A stretch of DNA of 59,523 nucleotides from Fidelibacterota bacterium (GTDB lineage Bacteria; Fidelibacterota; Marinisomatia; Marinisomatales; TCS55), in contig JADFRD010000005.1 in assembly GCA_022561485.1 (NCBI GenBank), positions 1 to 59,523 of the forward strand, read 5' to 3'. The position numbers were made by a program, and so were the translations under genes. Within the stretch, counting starts at the first letter, position 1. Each line of letters begins with the position of its first letter. This document shows, in pieces, positions 10,213 through 19,046 of this stretch. The notes below the pieces were generated by a model. The model saw nothing but the letters and a program-made list of their open reading frames with translations, made no database searches and was not told where the DNA came from.

Positions 10213-10242
10213 TAAGGGTTTTCACAGCCCTTTTTTATTTTT
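10213..10242 (+). terminator. rho-independent terminator after the secA operon
   Basis: AAGGG and CCCTT flank a nine-base loop and are followed by a run of T with one A. The stem is short, so this is a modest terminator. It separates the PLP enzyme from the tRNA gene. Confidence 0.6.
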
Positions 10243-10291
10243 ATGACATGGAATAAATCTTAACTTCGCCTGCTTTTTTCAAAGATAATTT

Positions 10292-10374
10292 GCCGTGGTG
10301 GTGGAATTGGTAGACACGCCAGATTTAGGATCTGGTGCCCATTGGGTGTGAAGGTTCGACTCCTTTCCGCGGCA
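10292..10374 (+). tRNA. tRNA-Leu (anticodon UAG)
   Basis: 83 bases with a long variable arm as expected for leucine. The acceptor stem pairs GCCGTGG with CCGCGGC (one G-U), with discriminator A at 10374. The anticodon loop TTTAGGA between CCAGA and TCTGG gives anticodon UAG, reading CUA codons. The T-arm GGTTCGACTCC is standard. The 3' CCA is not encoded (the DNA continues CA after the discriminator A). Confidence 0.96.
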
Positions 10375-10389
10375 CATGAACAATTAGTA

Positions 10390-10454
10390 TGAAGGTTCCC
10401 TGCCTGCACGCCACGGCACACAAGCCGGCAGGTTGGGACTTCTTTCTGCGGCAC
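10390..10454 (+). repeat. decayed duplicate of the tRNA-Leu 3' end split by a palindromic insert
   Basis: TGAAGGTT at 10390-10397 and GACTTCTTTCTGCGGCAC at 10437-10454 match the tRNA T-arm and acceptor 3' strand just upstream with three base changes in the second block. Between them lies a GC-rich insert with CCTGCC at 10399-10404 pairing with GGCAGG at 10427-10432. This looks like the scar of an integration or a partial tandem tRNA copy whose T loop received a small repeat. It contains an in-frame upstream extension of the HEAT gene, which is therefore not taken as coding. Confidence 0.65.
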
Positions 10455-10462
10455 TAAATAAT

Positions 10463-11338
10463 ATGACTGAAGAAATAAAAACTGAAACCCATCCAGAGCA
10501 AGAAACAGATAAAAAATCGACCCTGCGCGTTATTGTCCATAGCTTTTTTGTGGTTCCTTTTTTGATCGCTTTGTTTGCGGTAATTGTCTACTTGATGGTT
10601 CGTGTTCTTACCTCAGAACCAAATGATGCTCAAGTTTATTTAGAACATGTAAAAACAGGTGGAACGACTAAACGATGGCAGGGGGCATTTGAACTTTCAA
10701 AGATATTATCAAATCCAGCTTTAGTTCCGGATGATGAACGATTTGTTCAGGAAATGATTTCGACATTTGAGTACTCCAGCCATGAAAAAGATCATCGTAT
10801 ACGGGCCTACCTGGCTTTAGCAATGGGACGGACTAGAGATGAGCGATATTCTGAAACATTAATTCATTCATTGCAAGAAAAGAATGCATCAGTCGTGGCG
10901 GCTGGGGCTTATGCATTGGGCCTTATCAGAAGCAAAGATGCCTTAAATGATCTTATTCAAATTGCAAGCCATGGAGATCCTCATGTCCGGTTGCAGGTTA
11001 TCATTGCATTGGGAAATTATGAAGACGAAAGAACAACGAATATTCTTATTAGCGCTTTGGAAGATTTCGAAGCAAATGTCCGGTGGGATGCAGCTGTCGC
11101 TTTGGCAAAATTAAAGAAAGACAACGGACGTAGAATATTATTAGACCTATTAGATCGAAATTATTTAGATTCATTTCCTAATATTGATCCGATTGAGCAG
11201 GATCAAGCCATGTTGGTGGCTATTCAAGTCATACACAATATTATCGATCCGGAATTTGAGAAAGTTTTGTTAAAATTAAGTGAAAATGATAGAAGTATGA
11301 AAGTACGCGAAGCAGCACGTAAGGTGTTGAATATTTAA
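10463..11338 (+). CDS. membrane-anchored HEAT-repeat protein of the bc-complex operon
   Basis: 291 residues from ATG 10463; a further in-frame start upstream would run into the tRNA remnant and was rejected. Residues 1-20 are acidic/polar, one transmembrane helix lies at about 22-46, and the remainder is helical HEAT-like repeats (for instance RIRAYLALAMGRTRDERY, VVAAGAYALGLIRSKDA and VRLQVIIALGNYED). HEAT repeats are protein-binding scaffolds. It ends 8 bases before the Rieske gene, so it is probably a scaffold or assembly factor of that complex. This role is inferred only from position; no catalytic motif is visible. Confidence 0.8.
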   Translation: MTEEIKTETHPEQETDKKSTLRVIVHSFFVVPFLIALFAVIVYLMVRVLTSEPNDAQVYLEHVKTGGTTKRWQGAFELSKILSNPALVPDDERFVQEMISTFEYSSHEKDHRIRAYLALAMGRTRDERYSETLIHSLQEKNASVVAAGAYALGLIRSKDALNDLIQIASHGDPHVRLQVIIALGNYEDERTTNILISALEDFEANVRWDAAVALAKLKKDNGRRILLDLLDRNYLDSFPNIDPIEQDQAMLVAIQVIHNIIDPEFEKVLLKLSENDRSMKVREAARKVLNI

Positions 11339-11346
11339 GGAAATAT

Positions 11347-11919
11347 ATGGCAGAAATAAAAAATAAAGAATCGGCAACAAAAGATCCTGGTCGCAGGCCA
11401 CCGGCAGCTCTTAGCAAAACAAAGACCGTGGAACCCATAACGCGCCGATCATTTTTTTCATGGTTAACCATTGGTTGGTTTGCTTTTGCAGCAGCAACGG
11501 GTGCTTTTTTTACAATGATGCTGCGATTCTTTTTCCCCAATGTATTATTTGAACCGGTGCAAACATTCAGGGCCGGTTTCCCGGATGATTATACGGTAGG
11601 TGAAGTTGATTTACGCTGGAAAGATAAATATGGTGTTTGGATTATCCGCAATGAAGAAGGCATATATGTATTATCAACTGTTTGTACGCATTTAGGGTGC
11701 ACTCCAAATTGGCTGGTGTCTGAACAAAAATTTAAATGCCCGTGCCACGGAAGCGGTTTTTACAAATCAGGAATTAATTTTGAAGGACCTGCCCCAAGAC
11801 CATTAGAGCGATTTAAAATTACATTGGCTGATGATGGTCAAATTATTGTTGATAAAACAATAAAATTCCAACAAGAAAAAGGCCAATGGAATGATCCTGA
11901 AGCCATTTTGAGTGTTTAG
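11347..11919 (+). CDS. qcrA: Rieske [2Fe-2S] protein of the bc complex
   Basis: 190 residues. A twin-arginine-like patch (TRRSFFSWLTIGW) precedes the single transmembrane anchor at about residues 38-60. The cluster-binding boxes are CTHLGC and CPCHGSGF, giving the two Cys and two His ligands and the disulfide pair. It accepts electrons from quinol at the outer site of the bc complex and passes them to cytochrome c. The TRRSFF segment suggests Tat export, common in Rieske proteins. It lies between the HEAT protein and cytochrome b in the same operon. Confidence 0.95.
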   Translation: MAEIKNKESATKDPGRRPPAALSKTKTVEPITRRSFFSWLTIGWFAFAAATGAFFTMMLRFFFPNVLFEPVQTFRAGFPDDYTVGEVDLRWKDKYGVWIIRNEEGIYVLSTVCTHLGCTPNWLVSEQKFKCPCHGSGFYKSGINFEGPAPRPLERFKITLADDGQIIVDKTIKFQQEKGQWNDPEAILSV

Positions 11920-11941
11920 TTAATACAATATAGAAAATTAA

Positions 11942-12712
11942 ATGATGGATAAATTTAGAAATACCCAATTTTATAAATCTATTTTCAGGGGCGGTGGAGT
12001 ACCGAAAAGCCGTCGTCAGCGAATGATGGTTGTCCTGAACAGTGTGTTTTTACATCTTCATCCTGTAAGATTACCAAAACATGCTGTTAAATTAAAATTT
12101 ACCTGGTGCATGGGAGGGCTTTCTTTTTTCATCTTTTTGGTTTTAACTATTTCAGGCATTTTATTGATGTTTTATTACCGCCCGACCATCGAATATGCTT
12201 ATACGGATATTATCGATCTTGCAGAACAAGTACCATTCGGAATCATGCGGGAAATCCATCGCTGGGGCGCACACGCAATGGTGATTACCGTGTGGCTGCA
12301 CATGTTTCGTGTTTTTATGACAGGGTCATATAAACCACCGCGAGAATTCAATTGGGTTGTCGGTGTATTATTACTATTTCTCACGTTGCTCTTAAGCTTT
12401 ACAGGGTATTTACTCCCTTGGGATCAATTGGCAATATGGGCAATTACCGTTGGATCAAATATGGCACGCGCCACACCATTTTTGGGGCATGAAGGACCGG
12501 GTGCGGCATTGTTGGCAATCGGAGATATTAATTTTGTTACTATGGGAAGCGATGTCCGCTTTGCATTGATTGGCGGTCGATTTATGGGTGAGGCGGCGTT
12601 ATTGAGATTCTATGTTCTCCATTGTGTAGGACTACCATTTATTATTATGATATTTATGGCCATCCATTTTTGGAGAATCCGTAAAGATGGCGGCATTTCA
12701 ACACCGGTGTAA
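11942..12712 (+). CDS. qcrB: cytochrome b, b6-type N-terminal subunit
   Basis: 256 residues, the size of cytochrome b6-type split subunits. Heme-ligand histidines sit in EIHRWGAHAMVITVWLH in the second helix and in FYVLHCVGLPF and MAIHFW in the fourth. The segment TWCMGGLSFF followed by MFYYRP matches the position of the Cys that binds the extra heme c(i) in cytochrome b6 and in Bacillus QcrB, so an additional covalent heme on the inner side is likely. It lies two bases before the subunit IV gene. Confidence 0.94.
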   Translation: MMDKFRNTQFYKSIFRGGGVPKSRRQRMMVVLNSVFLHLHPVRLPKHAVKLKFTWCMGGLSFFIFLVLTISGILLMFYYRPTIEYAYTDIIDLAEQVPFGIMREIHRWGAHAMVITVWLHMFRVFMTGSYKPPREFNWVVGVLLLFLTLLLSFTGYLLPWDQLAIWAITVGSNMARATPFLGHEGPGAALLAIGDINFVTMGSDVRFALIGGRFMGEAALLRFYVLHCVGLPFIIMIFMAIHFWRIRKDGGISTPV

Positions 12713-12714
12713 CG

Positions 12715-13833
12715 ATGGAAAGTTTTAAACATTTAATTGATACCATTTCGAATCCGACGATTCTTTTTACGGCGACGTTTTTAATATTTTTCTTTATTTT
12801 TCCCATAAATGACTGGTTTGATAAATGGAATCGTCGATTAAAACTTTATGGTCTATGGTCAAAGAAATCAATGCTTATCGTTACCTTCATTATGGTGGCA
12901 TTTTATATCGTTGGTCTGTCTGATCCTGATTTTAGATTGATCATGTTAAAACCTGATAATGTGCCGATTTCAGGTCTAATTTATTTAGTTTATTTCTTCA
13001 CTTGGCTTTCAATGCACCAGGCTTATGAAAACGATGCCAGGATAGAAAGGGGGGAGCCCCTTGATGAACAATATGATGCTCCCAACGATAAGGTTTTAGT
13101 ATGGCCGGATCTTGTCTATATTGAATTTATTTCGTTAATTCTTTGTTCTGCATTTTTGTTGATTTGGTCTATCAGTTTACCTGCACCAATTGAAGAACCT
13201 GCAAATCCAACAGAATCTCCAAATCCTGCGAAAGCGCCATGGTACTTTCTAGGACTGCAAGAAATGCTGGTTTATTTTGATCCTTGGATGGCGGGCGTTG
13301 TATTACCCATGTTGATTATTGTAGGTTTAATGGCGATTCCATATTTGGACAATGAACGGTCCGGATCAGGATATTACAGTTTTAAAAATAGGAAATTATC
13401 TATCGGGCTATTCATGTTTGGCTGGCTGGTCCTGTGGAACATGCTTATTATTGTAGGAACAATTTTACGTGGTCCTAACTGGAACTTCTTTGGACCATTT
13501 GAATATTGGGACATCCATAAACTTGAAGCATTAACCAATATTAATTTTTCGGAATTTGTTTATATCAAATGGTTAAATACAGGCCTGCCGGATAATATTA
13601 TATTAAGGGAAATATGGGGACTTCTGGTTTTGCTGGGGTATTTCCTTATTTTGCCGCCATTGTTAGCGAAAACAGCATTGAAAAAACTGTTTGCCCGGTT
13701 AGGATCATTCCGTTATTCAATATTTATTGTCTTAATTCTTATTGCATTAACACTACCGATGAAAATGTATTTACGGTGGATATTTAACCTGAAATACATT
13801 GTTTCTATTCCTGAATATTTCTTCAACTTTTAA
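12715..13833 (+). CDS. extended cytochrome b C-terminal subunit (subunit IV-like)
   Basis: 372 residues, about twice a typical subunit IV. About eight hydrophobic segments can be seen. The quinol-site motif appears as APWYFLGLQEML near residue 175, in place of the common PEWY. Segments before it (three helices) and after it (GPNWNFFGPFEYW, then two more helices) extend the protein. Together with the b6-type subunit upstream it forms the membrane core of a quinol:cytochrome c reductase. The extra helices may hold the HEAT protein or the octaheme cytochrome, which is my inference. Confidence 0.85.
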   Translation: MESFKHLIDTISNPTILFTATFLIFFFIFPINDWFDKWNRRLKLYGLWSKKSMLIVTFIMVAFYIVGLSDPDFRLIMLKPDNVPISGLIYLVYFFTWLSMHQAYENDARIERGEPLDEQYDAPNDKVLVWPDLVYIEFISLILCSAFLLIWSISLPAPIEEPANPTESPNPAKAPWYFLGLQEMLVYFDPWMAGVVLPMLIIVGLMAIPYLDNERSGSGYYSFKNRKLSIGLFMFGWLVLWNMLIIVGTILRGPNWNFFGPFEYWDIHKLEALTNINFSEFVYIKWLNTGLPDNIILREIWGLLVLLGYFLILPPLLAKTALKKLFARLGSFRYSIFIVLILIALTLPMKMYLRWIFNLKYIVSIPEYFFNF

Positions 13834-13848
13834 TATACATATTCACTT

Positions 13849-16800
13849 ATGATAGATCAACAAGAACGATATTATAATATTTTAAAGCTAAATCGCTGGT
13901 TTGCAATTTCCAGCATTGTATTTATGGGAATTTGGTTCCTGGTTTTTGCAAATGATTTTAATCGTCCATGGAAGAAATATCAAAAAGCGTTTCGAAACAT
14001 TGAAATTGAAAGTATTAATAAGGATATTTCTGATATTGAGAATATATTGAAAAATGACCCTGAATATCTAAAGTTAAACCAGTCATTAGTTACTGCGGAA
14101 AAAAATCTTCAAAATAATACGGATGAGATAGATCATTTAAACCAAAAAATTGAAGAAATTGATGTAAAACGCTATGCCGTTAATCAAAATTATCAGTTTG
14201 CAAAAGCGGAATATGGTGTTGCAAAATTTGATATGGATCAAGCCAGTTTTGGACACGGTGAAATAGAAAAAGCCACACACAACCTGAATAAGTTGGAAGA
14301 ATTGACAAATGGATATAAACTTAATCTTGAAAAAATTGAAAAGATTCAGGATAATTATGTGGATGAAGTAAAGGTATTATATGCTGAAAGAAAATCAATC
14401 AATGATCAATTAAATTCTATCACTCGTAAAAGAGATTTAACATATCGAAAGCTGTCCCAAATAGATCCCGAATCCATGACCTTTGCAAATAAGATTGCAA
14501 ATGTGGTTCGAGATTTACCGGTGCTGGATTTTATTGACCCATATTATAAAGTAAAGCAAGTCGTTATAAATGACTTGGAAGAAGATTTGGTTTTTATGGG
14601 AATGCCTAAAGTCGACAGATGTATAACGTGCCATGTGAGTATTGATAAAAAGGGATTTGAAGATACACCTCAACCTTTTACAACTCATCCAAAGTTAGAT
14701 TTAATGGTGGGGCCAAATTCAAATCATCCGATGAGTGAATATGGTTGTACATCATGTCATGCAGGCAGAGGTAGGGGGACCGGTTTTGTTTCCGCAGCCC
14801 ACTCACCTTCCAGCAAAGAGCAAGCCCATGAATGGGAAGAAGAATACGATTGGCATCGTTTACATCATTGGGATAATACCATGCTGCCTATGCAATATAT
14901 CGAAGCATCGTGCTATAAATGCCATAGTGGAACGATGCCGGTCCGGGAAGCACCCACCTTAAGTTTGGGTCTGGCCATTGTAGAAAAAGGCGGCTGTTTT
15001 GGATGTCACCAAATTGATCGATGGGAACATACTCCTAAACCTGGACCCAGCTTAAGAAAAATTGCTGATAAAACAACGAAAGAGTTCTCTTATAAATGGA
15101 TCAATGATCCCAGAGAATTTCAACATGATACCTGGATGCCTCATTTTTTCAATCAAATCAATACAAATGATAAAGCATCGATAAAACGTTCAAATCAGGA
15201 AATTCATGCAATTGTTCATTATTTATTTGAAAATAGTGAATTGTATGAAATGGAAAAAGTTACCGGAAAAGGGAATCCTGAAAATGGTAAAATGCTGGTA
15301 AATAGTTTGGGGTGTTTAGGGTGCCATCAAATGGAAGAAGATCCAAATAACAGTGACAAACCATCCTTTGATGCTATGCGTCGCCAGCAAGGTTCCAATT
15401 TGATTTATTTAGGATCTAAAACAAATTATCAGTGGATTTATAACTGGATAAGGAATCCGCAAAGTTATTATCCGGATACAAAAATGCCTGATATGCGTTT
15501 AACCAAACAAGAAGCGGGCGATATATCAGCGTTCTTAATTTCCAGAAGAAATGATGAATTTGATGCAAAATCGATACCTGAATTGGAAACGGATGAGTTA
15601 GATAAAATTGTTATATCATTTTTGGGGCAAACCAAACGTAAAGATGAAGTTGATTCTGAATTGGCGTCAATGGCTACAGATCAAAAATTGAATTATGCTG
15701 GTGAAAAGCTCATTCGCTATTATGGATGTTTCAGCTGCCATGATATTGATGGTTTTGAGAATACGAAGCCAATTGGTACGCCTCTGACATTCGAAGGCAG
15801 CAAGCTGATAACGAAATTAGATTTTGGCTTCATGCATGATGAGATCGATCATACAAAGTGGGATTGGTTTCATTTAAAATTGGATAACCCCAGAATATAT
15901 GATATGATTCCACAGGGTGATGGTAAATATTCGATGAAAGTAAAACGCTCCTTGGAAAAAGCCAGAATGCCTCACTTTGGGTTGAATGAAGAAGAATTGG
16001 ATGCTATTGTCACTGTCATAATGGGATTTGTTAAAGATGAAATTCCAGCCAATAAACTTCCGGCAAGAACGACGCGAAATCTCATCGTTGAAGAAGGCGA
16101 AAGACTCATCCAGACATACAACTGTAAAGGATGTCACTCCATTGATGGAGATGGTGGCGCAATTCAACCAACTGTTGCACAATGGCTTGGTGATATTGCA
16201 GATCAAACCGCCGAAGAAGATGCCAGTTTAGTTCAATCCTTTTCACCTCCTTTGTTGGATACTGAGGGCCGAAAAATTCAACCCGATTGGTTGTTTAATT
16301 TCTTTAAAGAACCGATTATGATTCGTCCCAATTTACAAGTTCGAATGCCGACATATTCGATGATATCCGATGAGGAATGGAACAAGATTATTAAATATTT
16401 TCAGTATAAAGATGGACAACTTCTGGCATATGAACATACAGTTACTGTAAATAAAAATTCTGATTCATATAAAGCGGGAGAAATGATTCAAGATTTAGGT
16501 GCATGTAATAATTGCCATTTTTATGGTGCACAAAAACCAAAACAAGCAGCGCTTACATGGGCTCCTAATCTGACACTTACAAAAGACAGATTAAGACAGG
16601 ATTGGTTGCAGGAGTGGTTCGCGAATCCGCAAACAGTCATGCCGGGAACAAAAATGCCTGCCCTATATATTCCGACTGAAGAACCCACTGAAGATGTCAT
16701 AGCTAATTGGGGTAGAGCTGTAGCGAATATGAATGGTGATTCGACTAAATTATACCAAGGAATCATTGATTATATTTGGGGAATTGAAGGAATAACTGAT

Positions 16801-16887
16801 GTGTCAAGCATCGTTAAAGCCCATCTGAAAAGTGAGGGATACGGTTTCATCATTGAAGAAGAAGATGATTGGGGCGACGATTGGTAA
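13849..16887 (+). CDS. membrane-anchored octaheme cytochrome c of the bc complex
   Basis: 1012 residues. One transmembrane helix at about 18-36 is followed by a long coiled-coil region (about 45-215). Eight CXXCH heme sites begin at residues 258, 300, 355, 383, 489, 627, 759 and 886. The last domains look like repeated class I mono-heme modules, each followed by a Met candidate ligand in motifs such as WMPHFF, KMPDMR, RMPHFG, RMPTYS and KMPALY. It is the last gene of the bc operon and probably replaces cytochrome c1 as electron exit. The C-terminus is the acidic-aromatic string EEEDDWGDDW, also found on CoxB. I do not know a close named homologue. Confidence 0.9.
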   Translation: MIDQQERYYNILKLNRWFAISSIVFMGIWFLVFANDFNRPWKKYQKAFRNIEIESINKDISDIENILKNDPEYLKLNQSLVTAEKNLQNNTDEIDHLNQKIEEIDVKRYAVNQNYQFAKAEYGVAKFDMDQASFGHGEIEKATHNLNKLEELTNGYKLNLEKIEKIQDNYVDEVKVLYAERKSINDQLNSITRKRDLTYRKLSQIDPESMTFANKIANVVRDLPVLDFIDPYYKVKQVVINDLEEDLVFMGMPKVDRCITCHVSIDKKGFEDTPQPFTTHPKLDLMVGPNSNHPMSEYGCTSCHAGRGRGTGFVSAAHSPSSKEQAHEWEEEYDWHRLHHWDNTMLPMQYIEASCYKCHSGTMPVREAPTLSLGLAIVEKGGCFGCHQIDRWEHTPKPGPSLRKIADKTTKEFSYKWINDPREFQHDTWMPHFFNQINTNDKASIKRSNQEIHAIVHYLFENSELYEMEKVTGKGNPENGKMLVNSLGCLGCHQMEEDPNNSDKPSFDAMRRQQGSNLIYLGSKTNYQWIYNWIRNPQSYYPDTKMPDMRLTKQEAGDISAFLISRRNDEFDAKSIPELETDELDKIVISFLGQTKRKDEVDSELASMATDQKLNYAGEKLIRYYGCFSCHDIDGFENTKPIGTPLTFEGSKLITKLDFGFMHDEIDHTKWDWFHLKLDNPRIYDMIPQGDGKYSMKVKRSLEKARMPHFGLNEEELDAIVTVIMGFVKDEIPANKLPARTTRNLIVEEGERLIQTYNCKGCHSIDGDGGAIQPTVAQWLGDIADQTAEEDASLVQSFSPPLLDTEGRKIQPDWLFNFFKEPIMIRPNLQVRMPTYSMISDEEWNKIIKYFQYKDGQLLAYEHTVTVNKNSDSYKAGEMIQDLGACNNCHFYGAQKPKQAALTWAPNLTLTKDRLRQDWLQEWFANPQTVMPGTKMPALYIPTEEPTEDVIANWGRAVANMNGDSTKLYQGIIDYIWGIEGITDVSSIVKAHLKSEGYGFIIEEEDDWGDDW

Positions 16888-16911
16888 TAGAGGGTTTTGC
16901 AAAGCCCTCTA
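16888..16911 (+). terminator. stem-loop after the octaheme cytochrome gene
   Basis: A near-perfect 24-base dyad, TAGAGGG paired with CCCTCTA with a T/A-rich inner stem. No T-run follows, so it is as likely an mRNA stabiliser or attenuator between the bc operon and the small gene downstream as a true terminator. Confidence 0.5.
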
Positions 16912-16954
16912 ATAGTTAAAAATAATAGAAATAATAACGAATAAGGAAAGAAAT

Positions 16955-17224
16955 ATGAGAAAGTTCAGATCAATTATAGTCATTGGAATTATCAGCATTG
17001 GCTTAGGTGGAGCCGCTTTTGGAATCAGCGATTCGAATAATAATAAAAAAGCTGATGAAAATAAAGAGAAAATTTCTTGTATAAAAAATACATCTTCTTG
17101 TGAGCAAAATAATCAATCTTCCGAGAAGACGGCATCATTTGAAAACTGTGAGAATAAAACAGATAAGTCAGCTAGCGGTAAGACACAACAAAAGAAAAGT
17201 TGCTGTAGTAAAAAGAAAGTATAG
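16955..17224 (+). CDS. small secreted Cys- and Lys-rich protein, unknown
   Basis: 89 residues with a signal peptide or anchor at about 5-24 (IIVIGIISIGLGGAAFG). The mature part is almost wholly Lys, Asn, Ser, Glu with five Cys (SC, SSC, ENC and a final SCC before a Lys-rich end). Such a low-complexity Cys-rich tail could bind metal or be linked by disulfides. It lies between the bc operon and a strong terminator, with an AAGGAAAG ribosome site upstream, so it is probably expressed. I do not recognise a family. Confidence 0.6.
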   Translation: MRKFRSIIVIGIISIGLGGAAFGISDSNNNKKADENKEKISCIKNTSSCEQNNQSSEKTASFENCENKTDKSASGKTQQKKSCCSKKKV

Positions 17225-17247
17225 TCTTCATTATTTTTCCAACGTAA

Positions 17248-17276
17248 TAAAAAACCCCCATTAGTGGGGGTTTTTT
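17248..17276. terminator. strong bidirectional rho-independent terminator
   Basis: CCCCCA, loop TTAG, TGGGGG, with a run of A on the left and six T on the right, so it works on both strands. It ends the small Cys-rich gene and the converging cupredoxin gene. Confidence 0.92.
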
Positions 17277-17303
17277 ATTTATACTGATATTTGATAGTGT
17301 GAT

Positions 17304-18008
17304 TTATTTCTTTTTTGGTCTTGTAAATGTGAAATCCAATGTTTGTGATCCATCACTGATGGTGACGTTTTGAGTCATTACTCTTTTTGAACCAAATTTT
17401 TCATGCCAGGCAACCACTTCATATTCGCCGGAAGGGACATTATTAATTGTGAATTTTCCATCTGTACCTGTTACGGCAAAATAGGGATGGTCAAAAACTT
17501 GAACGTAAGATTTCATCCATGGATGAACATCACATTTTACAACGAATGGATCCTCAGCTTTTTTGAATGTGATTGATTTTTCTTTAACAGTTTTAGGCAT
17601 ACCGAAATTGAATTCCGGATTGGCTTTAGGCATTCCATGGACGTTATGCATGGTGGGATCATTGTTGAGGATGTTTACTTTCTGTCCCACTTGAACACCT
17701 ATAACATGAGGTGAATACATACAACCTCTTTGATCTAAAATGACTGGTTCAGAAGGTGCGTCGGTATCATTACTAACGCTTTTAATGGAAACGATAACGT
17801 TAGCGAAATTCCCATTTTCATCAACGATAAAACTCTGGCTATAAACAGCGTTTTGATGTGCGGAACTACACACAGGATCTGAATCCATTCTTAGTGTCTT
17901 CTTTTTGGGTGCTTTACCTTCGTATTTAACTGTCCCGATTAAATCACCTGCAAAAAGGGTTGTAAACATAACCCCTATTATTACTAAACCATTAAAGCAT
18001 TTTTGCAT
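17304..18008 (-). CDS. secreted cupredoxin-like protein with carboxypeptidase-regulatory-like domain
   Basis: 234 residues with a signal peptide (about 1-20, ending LFAG). Residues about 22-172 look like a cupredoxin: His121 in MHNVHG and the spacing Cys159-x2-His162-x2-Met165 in CDVHPWM give the four usual type 1 copper ligands. Residues about 175-230 (GTDGKFTINNVPSGEYEVVAWHE) form a beta-sandwich of the carboxypeptidase regulatory type. It is probably a periplasmic copper electron carrier or copper-binding protein. It lies beside the respiratory genes but on the other strand. Its start follows an AGAGAG site. Confidence 0.8.
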   Translation of the reverse strand: MQKCFNGLVIIGVMFTTLFAGDLIGTVKYEGKAPKKKTLRMDSDPVCSSAHQNAVYSQSFIVDENGNFANVIVSIKSVSNDTDAPSEPVILDQRGCMYSPHVIGVQVGQKVNILNNDPTMHNVHGMPKANPEFNFGMPKTVKEKSITFKKAEDPFVVKCDVHPWMKSYVQVFDHPYFAVTGTDGKFTINNVPSGEYEVVAWHEKFGSKRVMTQNVTISDGSQTLDFTFTRPKKK

Positions 18009-18590
18009 ATTCTTCTCTCTAATTTAATTGGTCGAAAATTATTTATTATTAACGAAGGAATATAGAAAAACAAAGGAGGGTAAAACAAGGTTATAACGGC
18101 TAAAAAATCTAACATATAATTGATAAAATAATAATCAAGTAGATATAAATATCCTAATGACTTGTAATAGTTAAATACTCATTTATATATTTAAGACATT
18201 AATATCCTTAATATAAGTCAATCTTAATTATGGTGTTTGGAAATATAAATCATAAAAAACATATTATTTTAAACTGCGAAAACAGTTTGACGTTTGGCCC
18301 ACATTGTATTGTGAGTTTGTTCCGGTCTTGCTTCTTCCCGGCCTCCATCCTTTTGGTTGGTTACAAATAAACCAAACACCACAGAATGGAAAAAATAACT
18401 GCCAAAATACCCAGTTACAGAATATGATTATAATCCGCACACACAATAAAATAATTCGTGTCAAAAAGATAAATTATGTGGCGAAACTTCTGCCATTAAT
18501 CCCGGAATTCAATTTATATAATCCGTATGTTATTCAATATTTTTCATGTGAAATACTATAAATTAATGACATTAACATAATAAGAGTATT
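18009..18590. other. 582-base intergenic region between cupredoxin and Rrf2 genes
   Basis: I see no convincing gene. Two inverted repeats are visible: AAACTG-6-CAGTTT at 18271-18288 and TTTCATGTGAAA at 18542-18553. The second lies 37 bases before the Rrf2 start, next to a possible -10 (TATAAAT), and could be an operator. Short open frames on both strands near 18264-18561 overlap each other, have no recognisable product and look like chance. Confidence 0.4.
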
Positions 18591-19046
18591 ATGGCTACAT
18601 TTAATCCAATGCTTTATTCAAAATCTGCAGAATATGCAATCCAAGCCCTGATTTATTTGGCTGAAAAGAAATCAGATAAACCCACCATGATAAGTGAAAT
18701 TGCTGAAGCGTATAATATCCCTTACCAGTTTTTAGCAAAAATCATGCAAACATTGGTTAAACAACGGTTGGTTGTTGCTACAAGAGGACGCAATGGCGGT
18801 GTGAATTTGGCTAAAGATTCAAAAGAGATATATTTAAATCAGATTGTTTATGCAGTTGATGGACCTCCTCCGGAAACAGACCAATGTGTTGTAGGGTTAA
18901 ATAAATGCAGTGATGAAACGCCTTGCCCGCTCCATGATCAATGGAAGCCAATTCGGAAACAAATCCGGGAAATGCTAGCGTCTGAACCATTGGATGATTT
19001 GGCAGAACGAGTTGTAGAAAAACGCATCAAAATGGAAAATAAATAA
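18591..19046 (+). CDS. Rrf2 family transcription regulator, probably Fe-S binding
   Basis: 151 residues with the Rrf2 winged-helix layout: SKSAEYAIQALIYLA first helix, then IPYQFLAKIMQTLVKQ recognition helix and the wing GRNGGVNLA. Cys99, Cys106 and Cys112 have the three-Cys spacing (C-x6-C-x5-C) used by IscR/NsrR-type members to hold an Fe-S cluster. Such proteins sense iron-sulfur state, NO or redox. It is monocistronic or the first gene of the regulatory pair; the second Rrf2 lies 268 bases downstream. Confidence 0.9.
   Translation: MATFNPMLYSKSAEYAIQALIYLAEKKSDKPTMISEIAEAYNIPYQFLAKIMQTLVKQRLVVATRGRNGGVNLAKDSKEIYLNQIVYAVDGPPPETDQCVVGLNKCSDETPCPLHDQWKPIRKQIREMLASEPLDDLAERVVEKRIKMENK

Noticed and set aside
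10433-10462. Upstream extension of the HEAT-repeat gene
   Set aside because: The extra codons come from the decayed tRNA copy; ATG 10463 is the better start.
18264-18561. Overlapping open frames on both strands upstream of the first Rrf2 gene
   Set aside because: They overlap each other, lack ribosome sites and show no known family; composition looks intergenic.
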